DNA of 46,342 bases from Puniceicoccales bacterium (GTDB lineage Bacteria > Verrucomicrobiota > Verrucomicrobiia > Opitutales > LL51). The stretch covers positions 1 to 46,342 of the forward strand of contig JAIRRZ010000028.1 of NCBI GenBank assembly GCA_031255715.1, read 5' to 3'. The notes below the pieces were generated by a model. It had not been told where the DNA came from. It did not search any database and saw nothing but the letters and a program-made list of their open reading frames with translations. This document shows, one piece after another, positions 34,912 through 43,320 of the stretch. The stretch's first letter is position 1; every line of letters starts with the position of its first letter. The position numbers and the translations under genes are program-made.

Positions 34912-37911
34912 TTAGCGTTTCCTTCGCGCACGTCTACCAACGGGTTTTTCTTCGGATAAAATGCGCATTTTAGAAGATTCCAACTGATCACTCGAAGCTT
35001 TTTCTATCGCCTTAGTTTCGGCGGCAGCGAAGCGCCGTTTTCGCCTGGAACCGTACCGTTTCACTTCCGTTGGAGAATCAGTATTGACTTTCGTTGCCTT
35101 AGTTTCGGCGGCAGCGAGGCGCCGTTTTCGCCTGGAACCGTACCGTTTTACTTCCGTTGGAGAATCAGTATTGACTTCCGTTGCCTTAGCTTCGGTGGCA
35201 GCGAGGCGCCGTTTTCGCCTGGAACCGTACCGTTTCACTTCCGTTGGAGAATCAGTATTGACTTCCGTTGCCTTAGTTTCGGCGGCAGCGAGGCGCCGTT
35301 TTCGCCTGAAACCATACCGTTTCACTTCCGTTGGAGAATCGGTATTGACTTCCGTTGCCTTAGTTTCGGCGGCAGCGAGGCGCCGTTTTCGCCTGGAACC
35401 GTACCGTTTCACTTCCGTTGGAGAATCGGTATCCGCCAATTTGTTTTCGATAGCTATCTTGGGTTTTTTCTGTGCTATTGGGTTTTTATCGGCGGCACGA
35501 TGTTGTTTGTCTTCGAATTTATCCTGTTTCGTTTCCGTTGAAGGATCAACATCGGCCAATTCATTTTGTGTTGTTGGGTTTTCATCGGCGGCATGATGTT
35601 GTTTGTCCTCGAATTTATCCTGTTCCGTTTCCGTTGAAGGTTCATCTAAAAGATCTTGTTTTTTGGCTAATAGCTTCTTTTGTTTTTCCAGCTTTTCTTG
35701 CTGTAACTTTTTTTTCATTTCCTGACCATTTAAGCCAAACAATGTATCTTTCGGAAAAGGTTCCGACGCTGGGAAAGTTCCAGATGATTTATACTGCTCG
35801 ATATCATTTTTGAAGTTTGTGATTTCCAAACGTTTATCGAGATAGGCTGCTTCATCTTGTGGATGAAGGATAATCGTTGGTTTAATGAAAATAATCAACT
35901 CTGTAGTTTCTTCTTTGCGATCTTTGGAAGAGAAAAATAAGTCACCAATTATCGGCAAATCGCCAAGTAAAAATGTTTTTCCACCATTTTTGCTGCTCTG
36001 TTTTTCTTTAAATCCGGCAAGAACGACAACATCTCCATTGGCAACGCTTACAAAAGAATTGACCTGTTTATCGGAAATGACCGGTGCGGTAACATTGCCA
36101 ACGGCGACATCAGTGTCATACTTCGAGACTTTTTGCTCAATTTCCATTTGAATGATGCCATTACTCCCTATGAGTGGTGTTACGACCAGTTCTAATCCGA
36201 CGTGTTTATAGGTAATACTAACCCTTTCTTTTGAATCGATGGTATCGCCTTTGGTGCTCGAGTCGGTGAATGGTCGTTCCTCTCCGATTTTAAATTGGGC
36301 TTTTCGATTATGGGTTGTTACCACGCTTGGCGTTGAAAGAATCTTAATATTAGAATCCGTTTTAGCTTGCTTGAAAATGCTGTTGAGAGCAAAATTCTTG
36401 AGTGTTCCACTAAACGATGAGCCATTTTTTAAGCCAGCTTCAAATGCAAGTTCATGGGAACCTTGTTTTATTTTTATCCCCGAATCTTTCCCGACTGCGG
36501 TATCTGCAGCTTGGTTAAAAGCAAAATTGAATGCATCAATTCCACTTTGTTGTCCTTCGCTGAGTCTAACTTGAGCGACAATAACTTCGATACGTACTTG
36601 ATCAAGAAGTATGTCTAATTTCGCAATTAAATTTTTGACTTGAGCCAAGTCGGAAGATGTTCCATAGATGATAATAGAATTACTTCTTTCGTCCGAAGCT
36701 AAAGTCAGATTTGCTGAAAATTGAGCCGATTGCTCGTTTTCTGATCCATTAGGAACCTGCTGCGAAGAAATGAAGTCGCTATAAGTATTGCTAATTTGTT
36801 GATTACTGCGTGCTCCACTCGCTGCTTGAGCCAGCGCATTAGCCAAATTCCCTTGGGCCGTCATTTGGGCCTGCTGACGTTCAAAGGCCATTTTATTTTC
36901 TTTTTCAATGCGACTACGTTGCTCTTTTATAATCCCAGCAACAACATCAGTAATTTTTTTAGCATCGCCATGCTTAATGCGAATAACTTCGGATTTAAGC
37001 AATAATTCGCATTTATTGTCTAGCTGTTTGGCGATATTTTGAATGATTTCGAAATTATCCGGCGGCGTAATGACGATCAACTGATTACTGGTATCATCGC
37101 AATCGATGGTTATTGCTGAGAGATATTTTTTCAAAGCACCGCGTTTGAGTTGATCGAATTTTTTGACTACAGCGGAAGCTTTAACATTATTCAAAGGAAT
37201 GAAATTAACCGATTCAATCATTTTGATTGGCATATCCGTTCGTTGGAGCAAATTTTCTACATTTTGCAAATTGGCCATGGTATCGGTAATGAACAGAGCA
37301 TTTGATGACATAAAGTGAATGATGTTAGAAGTACTCGGCGTCAAAACCGATTTAATCGTTTTTTGAAATTCCCCTGCATCGAGATAATTGAGTTTGAAAA
37401 ATTTTGAACAGACTCTTTGTGTTGGTTCAAAGGACTGTAAAGATTGATCGACGATATCGGGGGATTGCGTAATCGATGATTTCAATGAAACCAATTTAAT
37501 GAATTTATCACCCATATCAACGACGGCAATACCATTCAACATGAGAACACTTTCCACCGCAGAAATTGCCTCCATGCGTGAGATTGGATCATGAATATCG
37601 ATGGATATCTTATTATTCGGCAGCTTTTGTTCTATTAGTGCCGTGCGTCCTGTTAATCTTTCTAGAATTCCGATAACCTCGCGGGTTTCGGCATTGGCTA
37701 GCACTAGTTGTTCAACGATATCATTATCAAGAGGCGCTCCATTGCCTTGATCTACAAGTGCACTACTAAAATCTTCGACATCACCAAAATTGTCCAAGGG
37801 GACATTTAGAGGCAAAGTACCAGCTTCTACAGTGTTATTTTTTAAAAAGAATGCAGATATTGCGATCGGGAACAGCCCTAAAACTAAATATTTTCCTTTT
37901 TTCATAACCAT
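34912..37911 (-). CDS. gspD: Type II secretion secretin GspD with long basic repeat tail
   Basis: A 999-residue secretin, the outer-membrane gate of the T2SS. It has a signal-like start (K-K-G-K-Y-L-V-L-G-L-F-P-I-A-I), N-domains with the repeated F-I-x-L-x-N/Y motifs (~residues 90-470), and the secretin domain ending near residue 725 with V-V-L-A-G-F-K-E-K-Q and G-D-L-P-I-I-G-D-L-F-F-S-S-K. The remaining ~270 residues are unusual: two repeats of the P-S-T-E-T-x-Q-D-K-F-E-D-K-Q-H type, then five 29-residue basic repeats. It follows the M-like gene by one base. ATG at 37911 or 37905 both fit. Confidence 0.93.
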   Translation of the reverse strand: MVMKKGKYLVLGLFPIAISAFFLKNNTVEAGTLPLNVPLDNFGDVEDFSSALVDQGNGAPLDNDIVEQLVLANAETREVIGILERLTGRTALIEQKLPNNKISIDIHDPISRMEAISAVESVLMLNGIAVVDMGDKFIKLVSLKSSITQSPDIVDQSLQSFEPTQRVCSKFFKLNYLDAGEFQKTIKSVLTPSTSNIIHFMSSNALFITDTMANLQNVENLLQRTDMPIKMIESVNFIPLNNVKASAVVKKFDQLKRGALKKYLSAITIDCDDTSNQLIVITPPDNFEIIQNIAKQLDNKCELLLKSEVIRIKHGDAKKITDVVAGIIKEQRSRIEKENKMAFERQQAQMTAQGNLANALAQAASGARSNQQISNTYSDFISSQQVPNGSENEQSAQFSANLTLASDERSNSIIIYGTSSDLAQVKNLIAKLDILLDQVRIEVIVAQVRLSEGQQSGIDAFNFAFNQAADTAVGKDSGIKIKQGSHELAFEAGLKNGSSFSGTLKNFALNSIFKQAKTDSNIKILSTPSVVTTHNRKAQFKIGEERPFTDSSTKGDTIDSKERVSITYKHVGLELVVTPLIGSNGIIQMEIEQKVSKYDTDVAVGNVTAPVISDKQVNSFVSVANGDVVVLAGFKEKQSSKNGGKTFLLGDLPIIGDLFFSSKDRKEETTELIIFIKPTIILHPQDEAAYLDKRLEITNFKNDIEQYKSSGTFPASEPFPKDTLFGLNGQEMKKKLQQEKLEKQKKLLAKKQDLLDEPSTETEQDKFEDKQHHAADENPTTQNELADVDPSTETKQDKFEDKQHRAADKNPIAQKKPKIAIENKLADTDSPTEVKRYGSRRKRRLAAAETKATEVNTDSPTEVKRYGFRRKRRLAAAETKATEVNTDSPTEVKRYGSRRKRRLAATEAKATEVNTDSPTEVKRYGSRRKRRLAAAETKATKVNTDSPTEVKRYGSRRKRRFAAAETKAIEKASSDQLESSKMRILSEEKPVGRRARRKR
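34998..35433. repeat. Five 87-bp tandem repeats at the 3' end of gspD
   Basis: Five nearly identical copies of an 87-base unit, each coding 29 residues with the core S-P-T-E-V-K-R-Y-G-S-R-R-K-R-R-L-A-A-A-E. Copies differ by only a few bases, so the array is recent or kept alike by gene conversion. The strongly basic unit would sit at the end of the secretin. Not a CRISPR: there are no spacers and the unit is in frame. Confidence 0.92.
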
Positions 37912-37912
37912 C

Positions 37913-38539
37913 CTATTCCATTAAATTTTTACGATCATTCCACATGATGATTTTTTCACTTAGGTTGTGCGAGTTCAAAATTTGAGCAACAACACGTTCG
38001 GCATCATTATCCGTTTTAATATCGAGGGCGGAAATCCCTATCTTTGCGGATAATGTCTTACCATTCATAGTCAGTTCCATATTGTCAATACAAAGGTTAG
38101 AATTTTTCAATTCGACGGCGGCGTCAAAGCTTAAAATATCCGTAAAGTAAACATCCTTCAAATCAATAGAAATTTTATTAAACGCGAAAAATTTTGCACT
38201 TTGTGCTTCCGGCATGCCAATATTATACTTTAGCGAAAGTTTCTGGGCTGCGTTTTTAACCAATGTCATTAGCTTCGGTTGGTCTATTTTATCACGGCGT
38301 AACATATCATCGATAATATTGCGAAAACGTTCATTAATTTCTTGTTCTCGGCTCAGCCAAGCGTTTTGCTCTCCTTGTTTTTTTTCATTTTGATTTTTTT
38401 GAGTATTGTAAATTGTCCACTCTTTAAAGCATCCCCAGGTTATGCCAAGGGCAATTAAAGTAAAAAATGTGGCGATTATTTTGCATTCCTGCTTGCGTAG
38501 CAGGAAGAAAAATGATTTTGTTTTCGAAACCTTCTTCAT
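37913..38539 (-). CDS. GspM-like T2SS inner-membrane protein
   Basis: A 208-residue protein with a basic cytoplasmic start, one membrane span near residues 21-40 (I-I-A-T-F-F-T-L-I-A-L-G-I-T-W), a charged coiled coil and a small C-terminal domain. This single-span build and its place after the L-like gene, with a 4-base overlap, match GspM/PilO-type platform proteins. Direct sequence similarity to GspM cannot be shown by eye. It ends one base before gspD. Confidence 0.6.
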   Translation of the reverse strand: MKKVSKTKSFFFLLRKQECKIIATFFTLIALGITWGCFKEWTIYNTQKNQNEKKQGEQNAWLSREQEINERFRNIIDDMLRRDKIDQPKLMTLVKNAAQKLSLKYNIGMPEAQSAKFFAFNKISIDLKDVYFTDILSFDAAVELKNSNLCIDNMELTMNGKTLSAKIGISALDIKTDNDAERVVAQILNSHNLSEKIIMWNDRKNLME

Positions 38540-39627
38540 AATTTTCTAAATGTTAAGAATAATGAAAAATTAATAATTTGATTATCTTGTATACTTTTAT
38601 CTTCGACTCTTACAACCTTAAAAAGTAGAGACTCTTCAAGGACTTTTTTAAATTTTTCGACATCTTCAAGGCTTTTAGCGGCACACTTGATTTCAAAATT
38701 TTCTCCTTCCGAAGCATACAGAGATTTAAATGTTATGGAATCCGGGCGAAGGGCATTGATCTGATCCAGGCCACGAAAATAAGCATGTTGCCGATTGGAG
38801 AATAAATCTAATTCATGGGCGCGTTCATCCTTTTGCTGAATTTGTTTCACTTGCTCATCTTTTTGAGAAAGCGTTTTGCTGAATTGCTTTTCTTTGTGAA
38901 ACATATGGCCAAATATAAAAAATCCAACAAGCGCAAAAATGATAACCAGGGTCATTAGTGTGGTAATGGTTAGCGAAGTATTGGTTATTGTTTTGTTTTG
39001 TTTATTAAATTTTTTCAAATCTGCATTTTGCATATTTACGGCCATGAGCCGGCTATTTTGGAAAGGCAAACTAATAACCTTATGAATAGGATTTGCCGAA
39101 GCATTCTCTTGGTAAGTATAATAGATCGTAATTCCAAATTCAGGAATGGCTTGAATGTTTTCTAAGTCAAAAATTGGAATATTGGGATCAGATGGAATTT
39201 CGCTGGTGATAATCATTTCACCATTGGCGATTTTTTCATATAATTTGGTTGAGTCATTATGTTTTAGAATAGCTTTGTGGATTGAATAATCCAACACGGG
39301 GATCAAAAAAGATGGAAGAACATATGCGGCGGAATCAGCGATTGTATTAATAGCTTTCACGCGGCTTTTAAGTGCGGAAAAGATACGAATTATTGATGCC
39401 GATTTGTCAATCGTATACCCCCAAAACATATCATTAGGGGGGAAAGGACTTGATGATTCAAGCGAAAGTAAAGCAACGCTTTCGATGGTCTCATTATTTA
39501 ATTTGCCTTCGGGCAAGGGACAATTACTCATGAAACACAGTTCAGAAGGGACGATGCAAACGCGTTCAGATTGAGCAATTTCCCGCTCTTCCTTCCAATT
39601 CGAAAAACTTTCAGTTAATTTTCCCAT
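38536..39627 (-). CDS. GspL-like T2SS inner-membrane protein
   Basis: A 363-residue protein with a cytoplasmic domain, one membrane span near residues 225-245 (L-T-I-T-T-L-M-T-L-V-I-I-F-A-L-V-G-F) and a periplasmic ferredoxin-like part (~275-360). The layout matches GspL, which ties the ATPase GspE to the platform. The final R-P-D-S-I-T-F-K-S-L domain resembles PilN-like folds. The 4-base overlap with the M-like gene and the 2-base gap to the K-like gene show tight coupling. Assignment rests mainly on layout and neighbours. Confidence 0.65.
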   Translation of the reverse strand: MGKLTESFSNWKEEREIAQSERVCIVPSELCFMSNCPLPEGKLNNETIESVALLSLESSSPFPPNDMFWGYTIDKSASIIRIFSALKSRVKAINTIADSAAYVLPSFLIPVLDYSIHKAILKHNDSTKLYEKIANGEMIITSEIPSDPNIPIFDLENIQAIPEFGITIYYTYQENASANPIHKVISLPFQNSRLMAVNMQNADLKKFNKQNKTITNTSLTITTLMTLVIIFALVGFFIFGHMFHKEKQFSKTLSQKDEQVKQIQQKDERAHELDLFSNRQHAYFRGLDQINALRPDSITFKSLYASEGENFEIKCAAKSLEDVEKFKKVLEESLLFKVVRVEDKSIQDNQIINFSLFLTFRKL

Positions 39628-39629
39628 AA

Positions 39630-40901
39630 TTAAATTTCCTCAATTTTTACAATATTAAAGGGTAAATGCCGTTTGGTGTTGAATTGACTATTGCCAACGG
39701 ATGTAGTTGTAGTAGATGAGCTGGTTTCACAGAAACAAATAAGTGAAAAAGAATTTCCCGTACCACTGTTGACACAAATTTTAAGTGAAAAAAATAGGGT
39801 TTCTGCTGAACAAAAATTACTAAATTGTTTCCTTTCACCACCACTTATATTAATGGAATGGTCATTAATAAATTTTTCAATATCTTCTTTTTTTCGATTA
39901 TTGCTGAGCGTTATTCCGGCTTTGGAAATTATATTTCCACCTTGGGCCCAAGAATTAATGTGATTGCGTAGCTCATGACAGGCTGTCAGGAGATTAATTT
40001 TTAAATTAGAATTGATGATCTTTGGGGGCATTGGTGATTTTTTGTGTCCTGGTATATTTTTATCGGTTGCAGCGCCTTTTGCGGTTGGATTATTGGATTT
40101 ACTGACGATGGATGATTCAAGTGTAAATATGTTTTTCACTTTTTGGACTACGTTGCTATCCGTAATATTCCCTATTTTTTCAAAGGATGTCCAGTTAAAA
40201 ATATATTTGGGATCATTTTGGGATAATTTTTCAGTTATGCCTAAGAATTCATTAATTTTGCTAATAGAGGATTCTGGTACACCACATGACGCAAGGGCAA
40301 CTTTGATCAAACCCGGCGCAGAGCTATCAAATTCCTTGCACAATGGAATTTTAGCGTTTAGGTCTTCAAATGTGATTTCAATCGTCAAATCTCCGTGCTT
40401 TAGCCGTGCATGGGTTGTGGTCGTGTCGAAGGTAACATCGGTAAAATTATTAGGCCAATTACCATCGGCATTTGCTAATTCATTGGGAATATTTTTAGCA
40501 ATATACACTGATATTAAATCGGATATCGATGGTGCTGAAAGATTGGAAGGGTTATGGAACGATGGAGTCGGTAATGCTCCAATAATTTCTTCATCAAAAA
40601 TCAGTTTATTGGGATCTTTTCTTACGCCTCTATTATTGGAATCCAAAGCCGAAGAGACGTTATCTGTTTTTTTGTAATTGCTCAGAAATGATAGAATAAG
40701 ATTAAGAAAGGAATAGGCTTCGATTTTTGCTATGGCTGAAATTTGCATCTGTTTGCGATATTTGACTTCATCCAAAGCATTGCGTAAAAATAGCGTCGCA
40801 ATGATTGTACAAAAAGCGCATAGGATTAATACTAATATGATGACACTACCAGAAGATCTCTTTTTCTGAATCAAAAAATTTTCAATTTTCAACCTCTCCA
40901 T
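39630..40901 (-). CDS. gspK: GspK-like minor pseudopilin
   Basis: A protein of about 423 residues from ATG at 40901, preferred because it is followed by a basic run and a hydrophobic segment (K-K-R-S-S-G-S-V-I-I-L-V-L-I-L) typical of GspK. The open frame runs to 41012, but that extra part is not GspK-like. E-D-L-N-A-K-I-P-L fits the E-D-x-x-G-K-I-N-L stretch of GspK. GspK caps the pseudopilus tip. It is first in the minus-strand T2SS block and divergent from atpB. No other pseudopilin (GspG-J) is in the window. Confidence 0.65.
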   Translation of the reverse strand: MERLKIENFLIQKKRSSGSVIILVLILCAFCTIIATLFLRNALDEVKYRKQMQISAIAKIEAYSFLNLILSFLSNYKKTDNVSSALDSNNRGVRKDPNKLIFDEEIIGALPTPSFHNPSNLSAPSISDLISVYIAKNIPNELANADGNWPNNFTDVTFDTTTTHARLKHGDLTIEITFEDLNAKIPLCKEFDSSAPGLIKVALASCGVPESSISKINEFLGITEKLSQNDPKYIFNWTSFEKIGNITDSNVVQKVKNIFTLESSIVSKSNNPTAKGAATDKNIPGHKKSPMPPKIINSNLKINLLTACHELRNHINSWAQGGNIISKAGITLSNNRKKEDIEKFINDHSINISGGERKQFSNFCSAETLFFSLKICVNSGTGNSFSLICFCETSSSTTTTSVGNSQFNTKRHLPFNIVKIEEI

Positions 40902-41100
40902 CACACTGGGACTGGTTCTATCGAAAAAAAATAAAAAGTAAATAAAAACATACGAAACTATGTATTTTTTTTGTTTTTTGTAACTTTTTCGCAAAAGGTC
41001 CTGCGCTTTCATAAATTTTATTGAATATGATAAAACTATTTGCTTTTGTTTTTAGGATTATTTCGAATAATTTCTATATTGATTTTTATTTGCTTTTGTT

Positions 41101-41129
41101 TTGACATAATAAAACCTTATCAATATACT
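41101..41129 (+). promoter_or_regulatory. Consensus vegetative promoter of atpB
   Basis: TTGACA (41101-41106), a 17-base spacer and TATACT (41124-41129). Transcription would begin near 41136, only about seven bases before the atpB ATG at 41143. No ribosome site fits in that space, so the mRNA would be almost leaderless. A 15-base direct repeat (ATTTGCTTTTGTTTT) lies at 41038-41052 and 41088-41102. Confidence 0.75.
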
Positions 41130-41142
41130 ATTATGGTTCCTA

Positions 41143-42120
41143 ATGGCGAAAGTTAAAAAGTTAAGTCTATTATCGATTTGTTTTTTTGGCAATGGATATA
41201 TATTTGCTGAGGGAGCGGGTGTGTCCACAAAAGCGGAATCGATTTTTTCGGCGGATGGTATTCTTGGCTATTTGACCAATTCTTTGCTGACTAGTGTGCT
41301 GATTTCTGTGGCTATTGTACTTATCGTACGTTTTATTGTACGCAAGGGAGTGGGAATTGTTCCCTACCCAGGGCAAGCCTGTATCGAAGGTATTATCGAG
41401 GGCGTTGGTAGCATTTTTGAGCCGATTGTAGGGCATCACCTGTTTCCCAAGATTTTACCCCTACTGATGGGCTATTTCGTTTTTGTTTTGATTCAGAATT
41501 TGAGCGGTTTATTTCCAGGGATTGGTTCCATTGGGGTGCAGCACGGAGAGCATCTACGCGGTATTTTTCGCCCCATGAATGCGGATTTGAATGCGACGTT
41601 GGCCCTAGCGGTGATTGCGATGCTGGTGTGGATTTATTATTGTGTAAAAAGTGTGGGATTAGGTGGCCTTTATCAACACATTTTTGGCAATAAAGCTGAT
41701 AAAAGTGAGATTAGTGCTGCGGTTTATGGAATGCTATTTCTTATCTTTTTTGGCGTTGGATTAGTGGAGTGTCTATCGATTTTATTTCGCATTATTTCCC
41801 TTTCCTTTCGCCTATTTGGCAACGTTTTTGGCGGAGAAAACCTTTTGCATAACATGTATGAAATGAGTGAATTTCTGACGTCGGGTGGCTTAGTGAATAC
41901 GGATTTTTATGCCATGTTGGCTTCCTATTCACCGTGGCTTGCGATGAAAGTTGCCGGAGTAATGAGTCAATTAGGTTATTTTTTGCCATTACCTTTTTAT
42001 TTTTTAGAATTTTTAGTTAGCCTGGTTCAGGCTTTTGTTTTTACACTACTCATTGCGGTGTATATCGGTTTAATCTGTAATCACGGCGAGGAGGAGGAAA
42101 AAGCTATTGGAAGAAGTTAA
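41143..42120 (+). CDS. atpB: ATP synthase F0 subunit a
   Basis: A 325-residue F0 a subunit, which forms the proton half-channels next to the c ring. The essential arginine lies in S-L-S-F-R-L-F-G-N-V-F-G-G-E, the diagnostic motif. Several spans are seen (residues ~45-70, 105-125, 150-170, 190-225, 270-315). The N-terminus has a signal-like start (S-L-L-S-I-C-F-F-G-N-G), as in many a subunits. It opens the block atpB-atpE-atpF-atpH. Confidence 0.95.
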   Translation: MAKVKKLSLLSICFFGNGYIFAEGAGVSTKAESIFSADGILGYLTNSLLTSVLISVAIVLIVRFIVRKGVGIVPYPGQACIEGIIEGVGSIFEPIVGHHLFPKILPLLMGYFVFVLIQNLSGLFPGIGSIGVQHGEHLRGIFRPMNADLNATLALAVIAMLVWIYYCVKSVGLGGLYQHIFGNKADKSEISAAVYGMLFLIFFGVGLVECLSILFRIISLSFRLFGNVFGGENLLHNMYEMSEFLTSGGLVNTDFYAMLASYSPWLAMKVAGVMSQLGYFLPLPFYFLEFLVSLVQAFVFTLLIAVYIGLICNHGEEEEKAIGRS

Positions 42121-42144
42121 TCCAGATTTTTAAGGAGATGAATT

Positions 42145-42357
42145 ATGCTAAGTTTTATTGCAGAAATTACAAATACAGGTTTAGTTGGTGCAATGGGCTG
42201 CACTTTTGCAGCGTTGGGTGTAGGAATGATCGGTTCGAAGGCCGTAGAAGGTCTTTCTCGAAATCCAGGTGCTTCGGGGAAGATCCTTGTACAGTCCATA
42301 GTGGGGATGGCGCTGGCGGAAGCGATTGCCTTCTATGCGTTATTTTTTGCCAAATAA
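42145..42357 (+). CDS. atpE: ATP synthase F0 subunit c
   Basis: A 70-residue hairpin of two membrane spans; 8-15 copies form the rotor ring. The loop is L-S-R-N-P-G-A-S-G-K, and the ion-binding glutamate is Glu59 in G-M-A-L-A-E-A-I-A-F-Y. No sodium-type Q/ES motif is apparent, so protons are the likely ion. AAGGAG-type ribosome site precedes the ATG at 42145. Confidence 0.96.
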   Translation: MLSFIAEITNTGLVGAMGCTFAALGVGMIGSKAVEGLSRNPGASGKILVQSIVGMALAEAIAFYALFFAK

Positions 42358-42402
42358 TTTGAAATCGTGTTCGAAATAGAAACAGTTTTTGTGGGAACAG
42401 TA

Positions 42403-42906
42403 ATGGATGCATTGACCGATGTTTTAGAAAACTTTGGTGTACATTGGCAACTTTTACTTATCCAGTCGCTGAATTTTCTCTGTGTTGTTGGAATACTCTA
42501 TTATTTTGCCTTTAAACCCATTTTGAAAACAATGGAGGAACGGCGAACAAAAATTGAGAGTGGACTGCGCTATGCGGAAGAAATGCGAGAACAATTGGCT
42601 CGATCCGATGTAGCGGTGCGGGAGCAATTGGCGCAGGCAAAAGAAGAAGCACGGCAAATTATTGAGGATGCGAAACGGCAGGCTCAGGATTACGCTGCCA
42701 AGCAAAAGGAAGAAATTGAACAGCTTACGCAGAATATGATCGCTTCGGCAAAGCAAAATATTGCCGATGAAAGGGCTAAAATGATAGTTGACCTCAAGGA
42801 TGAAGTGAAAGTATTAGTTGCGGATATGGCGGCAAAGGTCCTGGCTAGGGAGCTTTCCTCTGAAGAGCGAACGCGTTATTTGGATAGAGCAGTGTTACGA
42901 TTGTAG
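42403..42906 (+). CDS. atpF: ATP synthase F0 subunit b
   Basis: A 167-residue b subunit: one N-terminal span (L-L-L-I-Q-S-L-N-F-L-C-V-V-G-I-L) followed by a long charged helix, the stator stalk. ATG at 42403 has GGGAACAG upstream and is preferred over GTG at 42367. It lies between atpE and atpH, two bases before the latter. Confidence 0.94.
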   Translation: MDALTDVLENFGVHWQLLLIQSLNFLCVVGILYYFAFKPILKTMEERRTKIESGLRYAEEMREQLARSDVAVREQLAQAKEEARQIIEDAKRQAQDYAAKQKEEIEQLTQNMIASAKQNIADERAKMIVDLKDEVKVLVADMAAKVLARELSSEERTRYLDRAVLRL

Positions 42907-42908
42907 AG

Positions 42909-43286
42909 ATGTTATCTAAAAAAAGAGTCATTACTCTGGCGAAAAGATTGGCGCAACTTTCCTTTGATGGGGCGGAGATTGATTTGTCCCGTGTGCGAAT
43001 TGTTGCCCAATTGATCGCAGAGTTTGCGGAGACCGCGCGTCGTTTATTGCAGCGGAAATATCTCTATTTTTTGGAAAATGAATATCGCCAGTTTCGACTC
43101 AATATTGAATATGCAGGTGAGTGTGATTTTGTTCAAATTCAAAATTCTGTAGAACGGCATATGCAACGAAAATTAAAGCTCGAAACGACAGAAAATATGG
43201 CATTGATTGCCGGCCTAAGAATTGCTGTTGGAGACTGTATTTGGGAGCGTTCCATTCGTGGTGATCTTTCAATGTTTTGTCGTTAG
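42909..43286 (+). CDS. atpH: ATP synthase delta subunit, short form
   Basis: A 125-residue delta subunit, whereas the usual length is about 175-185. The C-terminal part is recognisable (A-L-I-A-G-L-R-I-A-V-G-D, then S-I-R-G-D-L). The N-terminal domain, which holds the F1 head, is shortened. Whether it still joins F1 to the b stalk is unclear. The next gene is rodA, not atpA. Confidence 0.85.
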   Translation: MLSKKRVITLAKRLAQLSFDGAEIDLSRVRIVAQLIAEFAETARRLLQRKYLYFLENEYRQFRLNIEYAGECDFVQIQNSVERHMQRKLKLETTENMALIAGLRIAVGDCIWERSIRGDLSMFCR

Positions 43287-43320
43287 TTTTTTTTTGAATA
43301 CGACTAATAGGGATACTATC

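Noticed and set aside
34998-35433. Possible CRISPR array
   Set aside because: The 87-base units are contiguous, in frame with gspD and without unique spacers.
35084-35596. Long plus-strand frame opposite the gspD tail with repeated A-A-R-R-R-F-R-L-E-P-Y-R-F
   Set aside because: It is the reverse of the in-frame gspD repeats and has no gene-like start or neighbour.
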